Source: Phenylobacterium sp.
Lineage (GTDB): Bacteria > Pseudomonadota > Alphaproteobacteria > Caulobacterales > Caulobacteraceae
NCBI GenBank assembly: GCA_018001015.1
Contig: JAGNIV010000003.1
Coordinates: 62,001 to 126,000 of the forward strand
Direction of reading: 5' to 3'
DNA length: 64,000 bases
Part shown: positions 61,252 to 64,000 of the stretch, piece after piece
Layout: the number at the start of each line of letters is the position of its first letter
How positions within the stretch are numbered: the first letter of the stretch is position 1
Position numbers and translations under genes: made by a program
The notes under the pieces: generated by a model
What the model saw: the letters and a program-made list of their open reading frames with translations, nothing else
Told to the model about the DNA's origin: nothing
Databases searched by the model: none

Positions 61252-61731
61252 ATGAGCGGCGTGGCCGATCCGCGGCTGGTTTTGCGCGACGAGGAACTCG
61301 ACGCCGGACTTGAGCTGATCCTGCTGGCCGAGGCCGCGGTCTGGGCGGGCGTCGACGCCGGGCTGGAGGCCGAAGGGCTGAACCTGGGGCGCTCCCACTG
61401 GCGCGCGGCCTTCCTGCTGAAACAGCGGCCGGGCCTGGGGGTGCAGGAGCTGGCGCACATCACCAGCCTGTCGAAGCAGGCCGCCAGCCGGGTGATCAGC
61501 GACCTGGAGGCTCAGGGCCTGGCCGAGAAGGCCCACGGCGACCTGGACGGGCGCAGGCGCGCGGCGACCCTGACCGAGGCCGGGGCGGCCTTCGAGGCGC
61601 GGATCTCCGAGCGGCTGCGCGGGCAGCTGGCGCGGGCCTATCGCACGGGCGGGCTGGACGGAGTGGGCGGCGCCCGGCGTATCCTGGCGGCGCTGGCGGG
61701 TGGCCGGACCAAGACGGGAGCGGGGCGATGA
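61252..61731 (+). CDS. MarR-family regulator (PetP-like), first gene of a two-component operon
   Basis: 159 residues with a MarR winged helix (RPGLGVQELAHITSLSKQAASRVISDLEAQGLAEKAHGDLDGRRRAATLT). It is followed by a response regulator (four-base overlap) and a kinase, an order resembling petP-petR of Rhodobacter. An inverted repeat AAACCCCC...GGGGGTTT (61210-61248) in the divergent gap is a possible own-operator. Role inferred only. Confidence 0.88.
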   Translation: MSGVADPRLVLRDEELDAGLELILLAEAAVWAGVDAGLEAEGLNLGRSHWRAAFLLKQRPGLGVQELAHITSLSKQAASRVISDLEAQGLAEKAHGDLDGRRRAATLTEAGAAFEARISERLRGQLARAYRTGGLDGVGGARRILAALAGGRTKTGAGR

Positions 61732-62429
61732 GCGAGGCCGGGGAACGCCACCTGCTGGTGGTGGACGACGATGACCGCATCCGCGAACTGCTGAAGGAAT
61801 ACCTGGCCCGCGCCGGCTTCCGCGTCACCACCGCGCCGGGCGGCGCGCCGGCCCGCAAGCTGATGGAGACCCTGGACTTCGACCTGGCGGTCTTCGACGT
61901 GATGATGCCCGGCGAGGACGGCTTCTCTCTGACCCGATGGCTGCGGGAGCGCAAGGGCATGGCCGGCCGCACCCCGGTGCTGATGCTGACCGCGCGCGGC
62001 TTGGCCGAAGACCGGATCGAGGGCCTGAAACTCGGGGCCGACGACTATCTCAACAAGCCCTTCGAGCCTGAGGAACTGCTGCTGCGCATCGAGGCGATCC
62101 TGCGCCGGTCGCAGGGGCGGCCCGGCTCCACGGCGGGCGGGCCGGTCTCCCTGGGGCGCTGCAAGTTCGACGTCGAGCGCGGGGAGCTGACCTGCGAGGA
62201 TGCGCCCGTGCGCCTGACCGAGGCGGAGGTGGCCCTGCTCAAGCGCCTGGCCCGCAGTCCGCATGAGCCGGTGGACCGCATGGAGCTGGCCCGCGAGACC
62301 GTCGATCCCTCGGGCCGCGCGGTGGACGTCCAGGTCACCCGCCTGCGCCGCAAGATCGAGACCGATCCCAAGACCCCGCGCTACCTGCAGACCGTGCGCG
62401 GCGTGGGCTATCTGCTGGCGCCCGACTGA
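61728..62429 (+). CDS. OmpR-family response regulator
   Basis: 233 residues. Receiver domain with Asp ~57 (VFDVMMPGEDGF), acidic pocket VVDDDDRIREL, and Lys in LNKPFEPEELL; then a winged-helix output domain (RLTEAEVALLKRLARSPHEPVDRMEL, VQVTRLRRKIETDP). It should regulate transcription on phosphorylation by the downstream kinase. ATGA overlap with the MarR gene; TGATG overlap with the kinase gene. Resembles PetR. Confidence 0.94.
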   Translation: MSEAGERHLLVVDDDDRIRELLKEYLARAGFRVTTAPGGAPARKLMETLDFDLAVFDVMMPGEDGFSLTRWLRERKGMAGRTPVLMLTARGLAEDRIEGLKLGADDYLNKPFEPEELLLRIEAILRRSQGRPGSTAGGPVSLGRCKFDVERGELTCEDAPVRLTEAEVALLKRLARSPHEPVDRMELARETVDPSGRAVDVQVTRLRRKIETDPKTPRYLQTVRGVGYLLAPD

Positions 62430-63775
62430 TGCGCCTGCGCCTTTCGCCGGTACGCTTGCAGAGGCTGATCAAGCGCAGCCTGCCCACCACCCTGTTCGGC
62501 CGCTCGCTGCTGATCATCATTCTGCCCGTGGCCCTGATGCAGGTGGCGGTCACCTGGGTGTTCTTCGACGCCCACTGGCAGGCGGTGACCAGCCGGCTTT
62601 CGGAGGGCCTGGCCGGCGACGTGGCCTGGGCCGTGGAGAGCTATCAGGACGACCCCACGCCCGAGAGCTTCGCCCGCATCGCCGACCGGGCTGAGCGCTC
62701 GATGAGCCTGTCGCTGGCCTTCCAGACCGGCCGCACCCTGCCGGTGAGCCGCCGCCCGGCCCTGTTCGCCGTGGTGGACCGCTCCCTGGAGAAGGCTTTG
62801 GCCGGCCGGATCGACGCGCCCTTCTGGTTCGATACGACCCGCTACCCCGCCTATGTCGACATCCGGGTGCAGACGCCCCAGGGGGTGATGCGGGTGCTGG
62901 CGCCCCGGGACCGGGCCATCGCCACCCAAGGCCACATCTTCGTCCTGTGGATGACCGTGGCGACCCTGCTGCTGACCGCCATCTCGATCCTGTTCATCCG
63001 CAATCAGGTGCGCGCCATCGAGCGGCTGGCCTCGGCCGCCGACGACTTCGGGCGCGGGGTGGAGGTTCCCTTCTTCAAGCCCTCGGGGGCGCGTGAGGTG
63101 CGGCAGGCGGCCCAGGCCTTCCTGGCCATGAAGGCCCGCATCCAGCGGCACCTGGACCAGCGCACCGCCCTGCTGGCCAGCGTCAGCCACGACCTGCGCA
63201 CCCCGCTCACCCGCCTGAAGCTGGAGCTGGCCCTGGCCGAACCCACCAAGCGGACCGGGGAGATGAAGCGCGACCTCTCCGAGATGGAGCACATGATCGA
63301 CGAGTACCTGGCCTTCGCCCGCGGCGAGGGCGGCGAGGCCGTCGAGACCGTCCGGCTGAAGACCCTGATCGAGGAGGTCAGCGAAGGCGCGGTGCGGGCC
63401 GGCGCCGAGGTCAGCGTCACCGCCGAGCCTGACCTGACCGCCAGCGTGCGGCCCAATTCACTGAAGCGGGCGCTGTCGAACCTGATCATGAACGCCGCCG
63501 TCCACGGGGAGCACATCGTGGTCACCGCCGCCGCGCGGGCCGGGGGCGGTGTGGAGATCGTGGTGGACGACGACGGGCCGGGCATCCCCGAGGACCGCTA
63601 TGAGGAGGCGTTCAAGGCCTTCAGCCGCCTCGACGAGTCCCGCAACCAGAACGACAAGGGGGTGGGCCTGGGCCTCGCCATCGCCCGCGACGTGGCGCGC
63701 GGCCATGGCGGCGACGTCACGCTCAGCCGCTCGCCGATGGGCGGCCTTCGCGCCACCGTCAGATTGCCGGGTTAG
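62429..63775 (+). CDS. EnvZ-like membrane sensor histidine kinase
   Basis: 448 residues. Two membrane helices (LFGRSLLIIILPVALMQVAV; FVLWMTVATLLLTAISILF) bound a ~120-residue periplasmic sensor; then HAMP (RNQVRAIERLASAADDFGRG), HisKA with His ~254 (SVSHDLRTPLTRLKLE), and HATPase (NLIMNAAVHGEHI, GVGLGLAIARDV). It should phosphorylate the regulator just upstream. Cue unknown. A small hairpin follows the stop. Confidence 0.94.
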   Translation: MRLRLSPVRLQRLIKRSLPTTLFGRSLLIIILPVALMQVAVTWVFFDAHWQAVTSRLSEGLAGDVAWAVESYQDDPTPESFARIADRAERSMSLSLAFQTGRTLPVSRRPALFAVVDRSLEKALAGRIDAPFWFDTTRYPAYVDIRVQTPQGVMRVLAPRDRAIATQGHIFVLWMTVATLLLTAISILFIRNQVRAIERLASAADDFGRGVEVPFFKPSGAREVRQAAQAFLAMKARIQRHLDQRTALLASVSHDLRTPLTRLKLELALAEPTKRTGEMKRDLSEMEHMIDEYLAFARGEGGEAVETVRLKTLIEEVSEGAVRAGAEVSVTAEPDLTASVRPNSLKRALSNLIMNAAVHGEHIVVTAAARAGGGVEIVVDDDGPGIPEDRYEEAFKAFSRLDESRNQNDKGVGLGLAIARDVARGHGGDVTLSRSPMGGLRATVRLPG

Positions 63776-63776
63776 A

Positions 63777-63800
63777 GCCTTGGTTTAGAGGTTCCAAGGC
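63777..63800. terminator. Hairpin after the kinase gene
   Basis: GCCTTGG (63777-63783), 10-base loop, CCAAGGC (63794-63800). It directly follows the kinase stop and precedes the next gene by 28 bases; weak, with no T tract. Confidence 0.4.
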
Positions 63801-63828
63801 ACAGCTTGGATCAAAGAGGGGAAACCAG

Positions 63829-64000
63829 ATGAAACTCGCCTATCTCGCGCCGGCCGCCGCCATCGCCCTGCTGGCCGCCCCCACCGCCCAGGCCGCCGAT
63901 CCGGTGATGGGGGACTGGCTGACCGTCGGCGGCGGCGCCAAGGTCCGCGTCGCCCCCTGCCCCGCTGACTCGGCCAAGGCCTGCGGCACGATCACCTGGA
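63829..64000 (+). CDS. Exported DUF2147-family protein, 3' partial
   Basis: 57 residues visible before the window ends. Signal peptide (KLAYLAPAAAIALLAAPTAQAA), then DPVMGDWLTVGGGAKVRVAPC and ACGTITW, the typical start of DUF2147 proteins (small periplasmic beta barrel, function unknown). GAGGGG is 8 bases before the ATG. Confidence 0.85.
   Translation, partial: MKLAYLAPAAAIALLAAPTAQAADPVMGDWLTVGGGAKVRVAPCPADSAKACGTITW

Overview
The window is chromosomal DNA from a high-GC alphaproteobacterium, most likely a member of the Caulobacterales (Caulobacter/Phenylobacterium type). Reasons: strong G/C third-position bias, a dense mosaic of short operons with ATGA/GTGA/TGATG overlaps, characteristic dispersed palindromic intergenic repeats, a MarR-regulator/response-regulator/kinase cassette like petP-petR, and single copies of ordinary housekeeping genes (thiC, feoAB, coq7, bioADF, folB, ilvE, nhaA). 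The genus is inferred from protein style and gene order, not shown. There is one tRNA (Leu, anticodon CAA) and no rRNA, CRISPR array, prophage or recognisable insertion sequence.

Layout. 0-5 kb: the end of a Kef/YbaL-type antiporter, a secreted histidine phosphatase, a divergent CoaD-like nucleotidyltransferase followed by an HtaA-domain protein, a Phd/VapC toxin-antitoxin pair with a palindromic operator, and two tandem paralogous small membrane proteins. 5-10 kb: pentapeptide-repeat protein, thiC under a TPP riboswitch, and a PLP-lyase/racemase pair. 10-20 kb: zinc metallopeptidase, S9 peptidase, TPR protein, EamA transporter, a duplicated-HTH regulator, HlyIII, an amidohydrolase, DUF3597, a sterol-desaturase-like enzyme. 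20-25 kb: hybrid histidine kinase, tRNA-Leu, and feoAB behind a likely Fur site. 25.6-30.7 kb: a six-gene tyrosine/homogentisate degradation operon (hpd, isoaspartyl peptidase, hmgA, an unknown gene, FAH hydrolase, marR) with a palindrome in front of hpd.

30.8-34.3 kb: a translationally coupled run yqaA-dsbB-coq7-GNAT-MFS. 34.3-37.6 kb: DsbA-like isomerase, glycosyltransferase, an unusual orphan gene and an HNH nuclease. 37.7-39.1 kb: the most unusual locus, two 34-37-residue membrane peptides with duplicated promoters, palindromes and terminators beside a TetR regulator. 39-47 kb: gluQ, EamA, selO, nhaA, bioF-bioD, an isochorismatase-like hydrolase and an enoyl-CoA hydratase. 47-51.5 kb: a double-PAS hybrid kinase, a second duplicated-HTH regulator and bioA. 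51.6-56.4 kb: esterase, cis-CaaD-like tautomerase with a divergent TetR, aldehyde dehydrogenase, SMP-30 lactonase. 56.7-64 kb: a 26-residue membrane peptide, a FolM-like reductase with folB, small membrane proteins, a TPR protein, ilvE, a MarR/RR/HK operon and the start of a DUF2147 protein.

Most genes are ordinary. The parts that stand out are the duplicated micro-peptide locus, a two-hairpin composite repeat whose copies differ by compensatory changes and keep a conserved bulge, and a pair of proteins each built from two copies of the same HTH domain.
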